From: Cristatella mucedo
Taxonomy: Eukaryota; Bryozoa; Phylactolaemata; Cristatellidae
Assembly: GCA_009760855.2 (NCBI GenBank)
Contig: WPIO01000089.1
Span: 1,506,001-1,570,000, forward strand
Length of the DNA stretch: 64,000 bases
Reading direction: 5' to 3'
Shown: positions 49,500-60,999 of the stretch, piece by piece
Layout: each line of letters starts with the position of its first letter
Numbering within the stretch: the first letter of the stretch is position 1
Program-made: the position numbers and the translations under genes
The notes under the pieces: model-generated
What the model saw: the letters and a program-made list of their open reading frames with translations, nothing else
Told to the model about the DNA's origin: nothing
The model's database searches: none

Positions 49500-49667
49500 T
49501 CCTATGTTGACCCTGTGCATGCCGCCTCTAACCTTGTTACGCCTTTTGACAGTGAGCGTGAAACTACTAACCATTCGATCGTGCTTTCTTTACAGCATAC
49601 TTGAAGTGCCTAGAAAGAGATGAAGATCTCTGATGGCGCTATACACAATTGTTATTGTTATTATTAG
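49500..49667 (+). mobile_element. LINE-A 3' end, opposite orientation
   Basis: CCTATGTTGACCCTGTGCAT begins the family 3' UTR. The hairpin (GAAGTGCCTAGAAAGAGATG) and an ATT/GTT tail close it at about 49667. It is joined directly to the 5' end of the preceding minus-strand copy. Confidence 0.85.
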
Positions 49668-49708
49668 CAGCAGCAGGAGTCTCTTAGAATAAGCACAATT
49701 TTTTAAAT

Positions 49709-51378
49709 TATAATAATAATGCACTTGATAAAGCGCCCTCAGAGAACTCAATCTCTTTCTAGGCGCCTTGCATTTGCTGCAAAGGGAACGCGATTGAATC
49801 GTGAGTGATATCATGCTTGATAAACAACACGAACAACGTGGTTAGGGGTGACATGCACAGCGTCAGCATGCAAATGTGGTTAGTGGCAGCATGCACACTG
49901 TCAGCAAGCATAAGCACATGAAGGACGAATCACATGGACCCACTAAATGCTGTCCTAAATAGGTGGTTTTAAGTTCTTTTTAAATGTGGTCAAGTCAGGG
50001 GATGTTCTGACTCAAGTCGGGAGGGAGTTCCAGGTTTTGGGAGCATTCGAACTAAATGCACGGTCTCCAAAGGATTTGAGGTTAGTACTAGGTATTGGTA
50101 GACTGTTGGATTCCGAAAAGCAGGTGGTACGATGCTTGGCCTGGTGGGGGGGGGGTAGATCTGAGAGATAGGCTGGAGCCAAAGGATGAAGTGACCTAAA
50201 AGTGAGTGACAAAGCCTTGAAGTCAATCCGTTGCTTGACTGATAGCCAGTGCAGGTCGGCGAGAAGTGGTGTAATGTGGCAACTGCGACGTTCACGACAG
50301 ACAAGCCTAGCTGCAGAGTTTTATACCAGCTGCACACGCCTGATCGCACGTGCCGGTAGGCCAGTAAGCAGTCAGTTGCAGAAGTCGAGATGGGATGTCA
50401 CGAATGCATGGACCAACTTGGACGTGGTATTCTTATCTAAACAAGTCCAAATTTTAGCCATGTTATGCAGCTGAAAGTAGGCAGATTTGACTGTGGAGCT
50501 GATGTGGTCGTCTAACGAGAGGTCGCTTTGGAATATGACACCTAGATTTCGAGCTGATTCAACAGGAGATATGCTGGCAGAGCCAATTTTGAGAGTCAGC
50601 CTTTCCAATTTCTGAATAACACTAGGTTTGCCCATAACTAGTCAGTTAGTTTTATCATCGTTTAGTTTTAGAAAATTTGCTGCCATCCATGATCGAATGT
50701 CATCAATGCATGCAGCAAGTGAGTTGAGAGAATTTGAGGTGCTCGAAGGCTGGGAGGGATCAAAGCAAAGGTACAACTGAGTGTCATCCGCATAGAAGTG
50801 AAAGCCTAGATTGTGCTTGGCAATCACATCAGCGAGAGGGAGAGTATAAACGGTGAAAAGGACCGGACCTAGCACAGAGCCCTGAGGTACTCCATATTTT
50901 AGAGGTACTTCAGATTATCTTTGTCCATTCACGTCAATACTCTGGAGTCTTCCACTGAGATAGGACCTGAACCCTTGCAGAGCAGTGCCAGTGGTGCCCA
51001 GGCGAGATGAGAGGCGCTCTAGAAGAACTTTGTGATCGATGGTATCAAAAGCTGCCAAAAGATCGATCAAAACAAGCAGAGACACTCTACCCATGTCTGC
51101 ATTCGTAAGTAGGTCGTTGTATACCCTATGCAATGCTGACTCTGTGGAGTGATTAGCTCTAAAGCCAGACTGGAACTTACTAGCAAGGTGTGAGGTTTCG
51201 ATATATGAGTTCAGCTGGTCCACCACGACCCGTTCCAGTGTCTTTTATAGGAATGGTAGAAGGGAGATTGGGCGGTAGTTGCTCAAATTCTCTTGGTCTA
51301 GTGTTGCTTTCTTGAGAAGTGGCCTGACTACAGCTTTTTTAAAGGTGCTGGGACATGACCTGAGGCTAATGACATAAT
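49709..51378 (-). mobile_element. LINE-A copy, long reverse-transcriptase part
   Basis: Tail at 49709, 3' UTR, then reverse transcriptase to the SLRSCP region at about 51360: MGKPSVIQKLERLTLKIG (50635), [18 protein letters not shown] (about 50790), AAFDTIDHKVLLERL, FQSGFRANHSTESAL. It carries an in-frame TAA (50915-50917) at exactly the place where the copy at 22.5-26 kb has one, and a TGA at 50642-50644 shared with the 48.4-49.5 kb copy. Confidence 0.92.
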
Positions 51379-51464
51379 AATTCGCCTACATACTCTTGTT
51401 GGGGCACACATTTTTGTCCTGACTGGACTAGGTTGCTCAACTCATATTGCACAAAGAAGAAATG

Positions 51465-51800
51465 AGATAATCCAGCAGATATTAAGAGATAATCCCACAC
51501 TCATTAAGAGATAATGCAGCAGAATTAAGAGCAAATGCAGATGATATTAGTTAATCCAGTAGATATAAATAGATAATCCAACATATATTAAGAGCTAATT
51601 CGGCTGATATTAGGAGATAAACCATCAGATATTGTGAAGATGAATTATGAATTATGAAGTAATTCAGCAGATATTAATAGATAATCCAGCAGACTTACGA
51701 GATATTGTAGCATTTATGAAGAGATAATCCGGTATATATTAAGAGATAATCCGGAAGGTATTAGGTAATAATCAAGCAGATATTAGGTGATACATTTAGA
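51465..51800. repeat. degenerate AT-rich minisatellite
   Basis: Recurrent GATAATCCAGCAGATATTAA-like units, roughly 25-28 bases apart, with heavy drift (about a dozen copies). Confidence 0.75.
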
Positions 51801-53460
51801 AGTAAAAGAAATCGCAAGCAACGTAAGGAAATCTATATCTAAGTAATTACATGTACTGCATGGGTCATTGCGACCTTAAGTGTGGTTTCAGCATATGAAA
51901 TGCAGCTCAGATCTTTGTGAGGGGAAATGGCCGCCTGCGTTTTCTACTTTCTGACCGATGCATAATATATGGGCGGGATCGATAACGCCCAATCATCGAT
52001 AGACGCTTTATCTTATCACTGGGAGCACTTGTAACTTCAGCCGACCTTTCGGTTTGCTTCGTGCGGATGTGCTGCCTGGGTGACTTAACATGTGCGCTCC
52101 AGAAAGAAAACATCATTTACGTAGACGGTCACTCATTGCAAGCTCGGATTCATTGGCTAATTGAATGCTCCACCTGGGTAAGCTGTGAGCTCTCCAGCTT
52201 TCAGAACTTATCAATTTTTAGGACGGCGATCGCGACTCCAGAGCACTTCTTAGACAAGGCAGCGGGGGCAGGTTGAATTCTCGCTTTAGCCACGCTCAAG
52301 TCACAGTGACATCTTGCATTGAACGTCTGGCATATCTCATAGGGAATCCTTTGACACTGTGAATGAGGATATGTTTTAACATTGTGGAACGATATTCGGT
52401 ATTTGAATGACAGCACTAGAGTGGAACTTTGAATTGATATTACCGATTTATTTGAAGCTAAGCGTGGACACGTGGCGTTGCTTTTAGTGCCAAGATGGTA
52501 TCGCTTCCAAGAAGATTGCGTGGCGGCATTTGCCAGTTTAAACTGTGCCAGTGCTACGCACACTTCGCTTTAGAGCCGTCGCTCGAGGTAACTTCCGTTG
52601 TCCTGGCTCTCTCGCGATGCAATGACTAAGCTGCTATCGCGAAATCGGATGGCTTGCCGATCTCCGCGCTGGCAGGCCGATAGGAATAGATTCCTAGGGA
52701 CCGTCACGATTTGCCGTAGCTGGCGAGCAGTGGTTGCTCAAGCAATCAATACACCATCGACAAGCTTTAGGAAATCATATTCTGATTGTAGTTTCTGCGA
52801 ACTCAAGATGGCAGCACTCGACGTGTTATTAACCAGTCCCACGGGAGGTTCAAGAGGCGATAATCTGATAACCTTAATAATACCCTGTCGCTGAAAATTG
52901 CTAGCCGGCGCCGAACGCTGCAGATTGCGCCTGCCGAATCAGTTCCCGAGCTCAAACAAACCTCTGCCAGCTCTATGGCTGCAAACTTAGGCTAGGAAGT
53001 GAGCTACAGCGGCCATCATAACTGCTGGCTAGTAACTTTCTCTAGCTGAGGGCTGCTGAACCTCTTCTTTAATGGCCACAAAAGTAGGCTGTTCGAAGCC
53101 AGTCATTAACCTTGCATGTGTTCCTTTAACCAGCACCATCGGCATCCTCGTTGGCATCCAAATCGCTGGCTCGTGTCATATCATTTACGTGCAATTCCAT
53201 TTCAATCTACGGCAGCCTTTGACACTGCTCTGCTCCAATTTTCAAAACTACCATTATTACTGCCGTACTGCTAGTTAAAACGGAGGGCAATATCCGACCT
53301 TGAGCCGATCCAGCGTGACACTTTGCATCACACGCGAAGCTTCATTTTCGCGCACCCATTTGTGGTCTTCGCTGTCGCTTTATTTACCACCTCTACTCAA
53401 ATGCCGCTAATTTTGACTCCTGTGTCACTTTAGAAACTCGAGGATTTTTTACTTACATTT
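51801..53460. other. intergenic, nothing recognised
   Basis: Open frames here are short, without domains or good splice contexts. Confidence 0.4.
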
Positions 53461-53468
53461 CCATTGTC

Positions 53469-53643
53469 TCCTCTGCCTCTGCCTCTGCCTCTGCCTCTGC
53501 CTCTGCCTCTGCCTCTGCCTCTGCCTCTGCCTCTGCCTCTGCCTCTGCCTCTGCCTCTGCCTCTGCCTCTGCCTCTGCCTCTGCCTCTGCCTCTGCCTCT
53601 GTCTCTGCCTCTGCCTTTGTCTCTGTCACTGCCACTGCCTCTG
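53469..53643. repeat. (CTCTGC)n hexanucleotide array
   Basis: About 29 units with a few GTCTCT variants at the right end. It would encode alternating Glu-Ala on the minus strand, but in a context that gives no sign of a gene. Confidence 0.97.
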
Positions 53644-53679
53644 TAGATATCTCGCACTCTCTATCTATCTCTGTCACAC

Positions 53680-53961
<282 letters not shown>

Positions 53962-54124
53962 TTTTCTCCCTCTCTCTCCCTCCCCTCCTTGATGTCAACG
54001 GGCGACAAACCACTAAAGTACGGAGTACTGTGCAAGCACTCTTAGTACAAGGCATTGTGCTCGGTCCGCTTTTTTCGAAATTTATAATCTTCCTCTTGCC
54101 GATATAATCGCAAAGCGCTGCTTA

Positions 54125-54229
54125 CCCCTTGGTCTTAGCCCAAGAGGTAATGTACTCGAGCTCTCCGCGACCCGGGTCGTGGATTCGAGTTCTGCGGTGG
54201 GCGATCCTTAATTGCCCCCTGCAATTGTT
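54125..54229 (+). mobile_element. SINE-1 inside LINE-A
   Basis: GTCTTAGCCCAAGAGGTAAT (box A-like), GGGTCGTGGATTCGAGTTCT (B-box-like), GCGGTGGGCGATCCTTAATT and TGCAATTG. It interrupts LINE-A just before the YADD region and lacks the SINE-1 terminal segment, so it is 3'-shortened or diverged. Confidence 0.75.
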
Positions 54230-54371
54230 TCACTTATATTCGAATGGCCCGCACTTGCACCTTTGCTTTGATCCTGTCATCCTTCCTGCAATGAAACTCT
54301 CTCAACTCCCTTGCTGCATGTATTGCTGACATCCGCCCAAACAATTGCGGCAAACTTTCTCAAATTAAATA

Positions 54372-54476
54372 TAGGTATTTGGCCTAAGGGTAGGGTGCTC
54401 GTCTTCAAGGCACTGGGCTACAGCCCTCTGGCTTATGGGAAGCATCTGGATAGAGATTAAGTTCTCTTAATAGTGT
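54372..54476 (+). mobile_element. SINE-2 inside LINE-A
   Basis: TTTGGCCTAAGGGTAGGGTG, CTCGTCTTCAAGGCACTGGG and the terminal AGCATCTGGATAGAGATTAA, GTTCTCTTAA. Inserted in LINE-A between the LKLNDDK and MGKPS regions. Confidence 0.75.
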
Positions 54477-55349
54477 CGGAAAACCTAACATGACTCAGAA
54501 ATGAGAAAGACTAACGTTCAAAATCGTCTCTGCCAGCAGATCTTCGTTAGAATGTGCACGAAATCAAGGTGTCCTGTGACCTTTCACTGGAGGAACACAT
54601 AAGCTCCGTAGTCAAGTCTGCCTACTTTAAGCTAAGAAACATTGCAAGAATTTAGGACTGGTTAGGCAGCAAGTTGGTCCATGCATGTGTGACACACTGT
54701 CTTGACTATCGTGACTCGTTGTTTGCAGGTTGTTTGCGGCCAACACAATCAGTCTTCCACAGCTGGTGCAAAAATCTTCAGCAAGGCTTGTCTGTCGTGA
54801 GCGTCACAGCTTCCACATTACACTACCTCTCACCGACCTGCACTGCTCCTAATCAAGCAGCATATTGATTTCAAGGTTATGTCACTCATTGTTAGGCCCC
54901 TTCATTCTCTGGCTGCAGCACACGTATCAGAACTACTCCCCCACTAGGCTAAGCATCGTAAAAACCGCTCTTCTGATTCAAATTATGTAGGTATGCCTCA
55001 ATCAGCCTCTAGTCTTATGGAGGTCATGCCTTTAACGTGAATGTTTACAAAGTCTGAAACTCACTCCCGACTGAAGTCACAACGTATTCTGACTTAACAA
55101 CATACAAAAATGAGCTAAAACGCCCTTGTTTCTCTTAGAACGTGCTGTATCCATTCCATTTATCCTGTGTGCATTCAGACGTGCCAGCATTGTGCATGCT
55201 ACCACTAACCATAGTATGCATACTGAAACTATGCATGCTACTTTTAGCTATACGATCATACTTCAGTTAAAGCAAATTTAAAGTACTTTGGAAGGCATTA
55301 AGCTCTCTGAGGGCGCTTTACAAATTCTAAAACGTATATTGTATTATGA

Positions 55350-56340
55350 TTATTACAAAGGCGATGCGGAATTGTGACAACTCCGGTTCAAATCTAACCT
55401 TTTAAAGAGAATGCAATGATAGCGACTGGCAAAGCTAAGTTACAACTAAAACGGCCACTATTGGACGGCTATTCCCAGGGGAGGAAGCTACGAGAAACCC
55501 GTGACCTGTGGCGGCATTTCTGGAGCACCATCGGGTTACCGCCTCAGCTGCCACGTTGCTGCTGCTGACCACGGTTAATGTCAATGAACATTTCTTATGT
55601 AAATTTCAAATCCCAGCCAAGACTGTTATACCCAGCACGACTCGAACGCGGAGTCTTGGGAATCAATACAATCAGCGTTAACTCATAGGCCACCTGTACA
55701 GCCAAGACCAAGGTTACAGCATCGTTAAGGATCTCTTGAAGAGTTGTAGACATTATCTAAAAGCTCCGATAACGGAAAGCTTACAGTCGATGCAGAATAC
55801 GTAATCAACTTTATTGGTAAACCTCTAGCTAATAAGAGGGATCACATCAGGGTTTTTTATGCCGAGGAAAGTCATCTTTCACTTTCTTCAAAGCACCTAA
55901 TCCTGGTGCACCGTTGTTTGGATATTGATTTGTGAGAAAAAAAACTCTGATTCGCCTTCCTCTCTTACTGCGGTCGATTTAGATCTAAAAATTAAAACAC
56001 GAGATATATCAAAGAGAAGTTACATGAGCAAGTGGCTGAAATTGTTGTGCCTGTCTTCGATGGGTGCCCACAGTTTGAAAATGGTAACTCTTAGCAGCGA
56101 AGGGGCCTCAGAACTGCAAAGACTACAGACAGCTTAGCGGAGGTTGAGCACAGCGATATTTAAATCGACCGCTTAATTTGGACGTCCCGGTTGCGTAATG
56201 GCGGTCGTAGCAAAATTCGAACCCGGAAGATTCCGGCTTCGAGTCCTCCTGGAGGTGCAAGTTTCTGCCGATCCCTGGACGTCAAACATTTAGCGGTGGT
56301 GGTGAGCCGCCAGGTTACGGAGTACAGTTAGTTCCATCGC
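55350..56340. other. intergenic with tRNA-like traces
   Basis: CACGACTCGAACGCGGAGTC (55636-55655, reversed) and GGCTTCGAGTCCTCC (about 56237) look like T-arm remnants of tRNA-derived repeats. No acceptor stem or clover-leaf could be completed. Confidence 0.35.
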
Positions 56341-56598
56341 CCACGTACGTCTCCGTTTGTGCGTGCGCGTGTCTGCGGTAGCAGGTCATTTTCTAACGGC
56401 GCCTGTCGGTAAGCGAGCGCTATGCTAATTGGTGCATTTGACGGCTGGATAGGGAACTCGTCGCAAGCGCTGGAGTCGTCTGCTAGTTCTTCTTTTATTA
56501 GTGATGCGGGCGCCATGAACGATGTCGACCTCTGAGGTCGGTCCACCAGGCAAGCAGGCGTCGCCGCGCGGACCCAGTAGGGGGAATGAGGCCAACGC

Positions 56599-56691
<93 letters not shown>

Positions 56692-57930
56692 CAAACGCTC
56701 CGAGCCAAGAGAGCATAGCTCCGCTTCTGCGTCAACTAGCGCGGGCCCGGCTAGTGAAGCGAAGGGCGGTGCTAATGCTGCGCTAATGGGAAAGCATTTC
56801 GAAGCCGTTTCGCTCGAGCTGAGCCGCACCAGAGATGCGGCCAACGGGCGGAAAAGGCCGCCGTGTGCACCGCCGGCGGCGGCTGCGGCGGCGGCGCACG
56901 GGTGACGGGAGCCTCGCCCCGCGCGCGAGCGACGCCGCCTCCACTCAATAGTTGTTGCGACGATGCCGCCGCCGAGGCAGTAGGTCTTTGCCCGCGATCT
57001 CTTGAGCTCGATCTCTTGCCACCTGCTTCCCAAATGCGGCCGCGCTCCGCGGCCTGGCTGGGCGCGCGCCTTTTCTGCGGGCCTAGGAGGTCGCGGCAAG
57101 CGGCGCAGATCGCATGCTGCGATGACAGCACGCTGTGCGAGAGCGGCAGCTCCCGATCTGAGCGTGCGCTTCAAAGACGAGCGCGACGCTTTCGGGGTAG
57201 CTTCTAAAGCCAAGCGAGATATGAAGTCGGGGAAAGGCTCGCCGCGGGAGACGCCAGCCTGTTCGGCAAATTTCAAGTGAATCGGGACGGCGCGAAGCGG
57301 CAGAGACAGAGCCGCGAGACTTCCAGCGAGATCTGGGCGTCGCCTTCGACCGATGGCTGCCAGCATGTTTTTTATACATCGATAAAATGTGCTCCCAAAT
57401 CTGCGTTTGGGAAAACGTTACGGCCCAAATCATGTCGCTTGCGTTGAGCCGAGTTGAGCGCGCGTCATTTCGCGAGGTCCGTCCGCGAACGAGAGCGTCT
57501 GCGTCGGCGTCACTCGACGGAGGGAGCTACGCGCGAACAAATGCGGCCCGCCAAAAACATGTCTCCGCCACTCGCATCAGCTCGCGCATAATTGGTGGCT
57601 GCGAGACAGCGGCGACTGGTCGTTCTCTCTCGGCCGTCGATTTGGCATCGTTGAGGAGCCGCCAGCTTTGAGAGCGTGCACAGGGCGAAGGGGCGTTGAA
57701 AACGCTTCGGCGGCGGCACTCTTAAGGAAAAGCTGCGTGCAGTGCATCTCCTCCACGGCTCGTCGGTCCGGCGCCACTTCGCTAGCTGGAAGCGGAAGTC
57801 GGAAACGGCCACTCGCCACCTCGACGGTACGTTCGACTTGGGACTTGACCTTGAGCTGGCCTCAACGCGACCGTTTCGCGGCCGGCCCCTCGTTTAGCGA
57901 ACGGCCGCGGGCGGCTGCCGCACTGGTACA
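56341..57930. promoter_or_regulatory. CpG-rich block without a defensible gene
   Basis: Dense CpG. The longest frame (57366-56425, minus) runs through a (CT)n tract and shows no domain. It may mark a promoter of a gene outside my recognition. Confidence 0.4.
56601..56690. repeat. (GA)n microsatellite flanked by an 11-base duplication
   Basis: About 45 GA units. AACGCTCCGAG occurs at both ends (56593-56603 and 56696-56706, approximately). Confidence 0.95.
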
Positions 57931-58299
57931 GGTACATATGTAATTTCTTTAATTGGTTACAAAGGGCGCTTTTGCTAATCTCTTATTCCTAAAACCAATG
58001 GAAATAGCTTTGCTCCATAAAAACATGTTTCAGTAATGTAGTTTGACATTCTCCCTAGCGGCAGGTACGCGGCACCATGCAACACACCGAAACCACATGT
58101 AGTAATGACAATGATATTTCAAAATTCTCCATGTTTGATGTTTGGCATGGTGCGGAGGTGGGAACGTGCACAAATAGAATGCCCTGTATCGCTATGCGAA
58201 TTAGCGAACGTTAGGAGGAAGTAGTACTGAAGAGTAGTGTCCCAAAAATTGTAACAGTACAGGTGCCTTAAATAAACATTTATTTTTTGTTTTTGCAGA

Positions 58300-58550
58300 G
58301 AAAGAGAACAGTGAATTCTCCTGCTGCAGACTACGGCAAATTCTTTCCACCCATCGTGAGGTGCTACTTACTTCCGTGACCACCCTCCAGACTGAGCTAT
58401 GCTCTTCACTTTCTAGATGAATTTTTTTGGCTACCCCATGCTTATCGAAAGCCGCTGAGCTTTCGGTGCGGAGCAGGAAGCACGTAACACGTGACACCCA
58501 CTTAGTCTATGTAGCTTTGCGGAGTCGCAGGCGGAGGTGCATTACGTTAT
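58300..58550 (+). mobile_element. LINE-B copy 5, 3' end, diverged
   Basis: GAATTCTCCTGCTGCAGACT, GAGGTGCTACTTACTTCCGT, GAAAGCCGCTGAGCTTTCGG and GGAGTCGCAGGCGGAGGTGC match the LINE-B 3' UTR in order. Confidence 0.8.
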
Positions 58551-59060
58551 TTGATTGACACGACATCAAGAGCTTGCTTGAACCCAGTAAATGCATTTAG
58601 CTAGGTGCGTGGACAAATTATCCAGACCAGATTGAGAAAAATTACTCCGTTGAAGCGTCTGTTAATACGTGAGAGGCCTACACAGCATACTTGGGCATGC
58701 TTCGGCATGCCTGCCGGGAATTGAGGCAAGCCCATGGCACGTCATTTCACATGCGAGCCCTGAAAGAGAACTCTTAAAGGAAAGGCGAATCATCGCTGCT
58801 GGCTAGATGGATTTCCTTGAAACATATTAAGTAATGTGTGCCGTGTCATTTTTAATTTGTCTGAATCGGATATTTTTACAAGCTGGTACTTGGTAAAAAA
58901 AGAAAGGCCTGAAGTTGGCCATTCCATTGATCGACATACCTGGACTGGACACTTAAGCAGCTGCCATTTCTGTTAGATGAACCCTTCCGAAGGGCAACTG
59001 ACAAGAGCCCGTCTCTCACGGCGTCTGCGGGCATTCCTTCATTATTCGTCTCAGTAAGAC
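58551..59060. other. intergenic, nothing recognised
   Basis: No exon or repeat identified. Confidence 0.4.
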
Positions 59061-59090
59061 AATGCTGCTGTGCTCCAGCTTTCTGTCCCT

Positions 59091-59180
59091 ACCTGTCTGG
59101 ACCTGTCTGGACCCGTCTGGATCTGTCTGGACCTGTCTGGACCTGTCTGGACCTGTCTGGACCTGTCTGGACCTGTCTGG
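59091..59180. repeat. nine tandem copies of a 10-mer
   Basis: ACCTGTCTGG repeated nine times with two variant units (ACCCGTCTGG, ATCTGTCTGG). Confidence 0.98.
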
Positions 59181-59768
59181 AGTGGGAGGAGCAGACTTCT
59201 TCACACAAGAGGGAGCAGCAAGTCGGACGGGCGAGAAATGTCCTGCAGATTCACATTCACATCTCACGGATGCGGCTGAGAAAAAAGCTATACTTAACGA
59301 CCTGAAAGACGTAAACGATCTATCAGAAGCATTAGGCATACTAAGACAAGCAAAATGATACAACTCTGAGATCTAGGTTCACGTAGCGGAACTTGCTGCA
59401 TAACAGTATGAAAGTAGCCTTTCAAAGAAAGTGTCACCAACTTTTTTCCAACCTATTCAGTGGGTAATATTGGCTGTCCTCCTGCAATTACGTGTTTCAG
59501 GTTAAAAACTAAGGGCTATAGGATTCGCCGGTAGCCAAAGCGAATGGCACTTATTCAGAGACAGTTTATACTGAAGCCTCAAAGCCACGCTGCTCCGTAA
59601 AGGGAAATATCTTCCTCTGGCTTTCTTTGTGCACCTCAAAGAGGTCTACACTAGTGTCAAGATGTTGACACAAGATGTTGACACGAGTGTTAAGATATTG
59701 ACGAGTCCCTATAAGTATGCTGACCGAGGCTTGTGGAGATTGGAGATTTCAACTTGGTGTCATTTCGT

Positions 59769-59938
59769 GATGGCACACTAGGTAAGGCGGTTGCTTTCAC
59801 GACCTCGGTCCCGAGGTCGTGGGTTCGATTCCTGCGGTGGGCGATTCTTTATCGCCACTGCAAGCGGTGGTGATAGCCATACAGGCTCTTCTGTCGCTAT
59901 ACACAAAGAGGCTGTTTAATCAGCTAAGATTTATTTAC
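59769..59938 (+). mobile_element. SINE-1 copy, best preserved
   Basis: TGGCACACTAGGTAAGGCGG resembles box A. GGTTCGATTCC at 59822-59832 is a perfect B box. Then come TGCGGTGGGCGATTCTTTAT, CGCCACTGCAAGCGGTGGTG, ATAGCC and the end GGCTGTTTAATCAGCTAAG. The head resembles a tRNA but does not fold into a complete one, as expected for a SINE. Confidence 0.85.
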
Positions 59939-59939
59939 T

Positions 59940-60855
59940 ATTTATTTATCTATTCCTGATGGATCTTTAAGGCAATTTCGCGGTTTCACCTTATTTCGCC
60001 CACCCGTGGCGCCGCCGTTGCACCGAGGTGCACGATCGCAGAAGGGACTGAGCAGCCAATAGGGAAGAGCATTTCCAACAGAAGACACTGGTAGCCAATC
60101 GAAAGGTGCTGCTGCCACCGCCTGCATACGAAGTTAGGCGCAGCCAAGCGATCCGTCACAGCAGTTCTAGATGACGATGATTTAAATTAGCAGCCTTCAC
60201 TTACTTTCGCGACGTTTATCTACAGCCGTCGGAGCCAACGGTCAAAGCAGGTATCTTTGTTGGACCACAGATATAAAAGCTCTCACCTTATGACTGATTC
60301 ACCAAGACGCCGAGCAGAACAGAGAATTGTAGATTTGAACACATTCGTTCTAGGCAGTCGCAAAACTACGAGAAGCTCAAGACAGTGAGCTGCCGGTACA
60401 GGCTCAGATAAAGAGCCAAGCCAAAATAAGATGCAGAATGTCCCTTAAAGTCCCACCTTGACGCTCGAAAATGAGAAATTAAAGAGGAATGTGAGAGCTT
60501 AAAGGCAAGTGCTTTCGCGCGGATACACTGGAAGACTTTCAGCGTCGCTACCAAGGACATTGAAACAAAGATATCTATGTGAACTGCGTTTTGGGACTCC
60601 CTCGAGAAAGCGAAATGCAGCTCACCCACAAATATAGAGTATGTCATTTCCGAAAACTTTTGATATGCCATTTTATACGAGTTTTCAGATAAATACATGT
60701 TCTTTTCGATTCTGTTTCTGTTATTACTGACTAACGATTAGCTGCAAGACGCGAATTCGTCAGTTTTCTCGTCGGAAGTCGGTTTATTTCGAGCCAATCC
60801 CTGTCACGGCCACACACAAAAACCTTCACGGGATAAGAGCCATTTTTCCGAGGCA
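59940..60855. other. intergenic, nothing recognised
   Basis: A minus-strand frame at 60698-60366 has no recognisable domain. Confidence 0.4.
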
Positions 60856-60857
60856 CT

Positions 60858-60955
60858 ATTTATTTTATTATTTATTAATTAAATATTAATTAGTATTAAT
60901 TATTAATTTTTTATTATTTATTTATTTTATATTATTTATTTATTTTATTTAGGAA
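60858..60955. repeat. A/T-only low-complexity block
   Basis: About 100 bases made almost only of TATT, TTAAT and ATTAAT words, at the edge of a CpG-rich block. Confidence 0.95.
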
Positions 60956-60999
60956 ATGGCGCTAACTAATCAATGACAACAATTCCCATGACGTAGTCA

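Larger units (their letters stand above)
53992..55345 (+). mobile_element. LINE-A copy, old, split by two SINEs
   Basis: DVNGRQTTKVRSTVQALLVQ and GIVLGPLFSKF precede the first SINE; FHLYSNGPHLHLCFDPV (degraded YADD) follows it. After the second SINE come VSCDLSLEEHISSVVKSAYF, KLVHACVTHCLDYRDSLFAG and RLVCRERHSFHITLPLTDLH, with frameshifts. The 3' UTR hairpin region (AAGTACTTTGGAAGGCATTA, GAGGGCGCTTTA) ends at about 55325. Confidence 0.85.

Noticed and set aside
56425-57366. 313-residue minus-strand frame
   Set aside because: Passes through the GA/CT microsatellite and has no recognisable motif.
59769-59845. A functional tRNA gene
   Set aside because: Box A and box B are present but the acceptor stem and full clover-leaf cannot be formed, and the sequence continues into the SINE-1 body found elsewhere.
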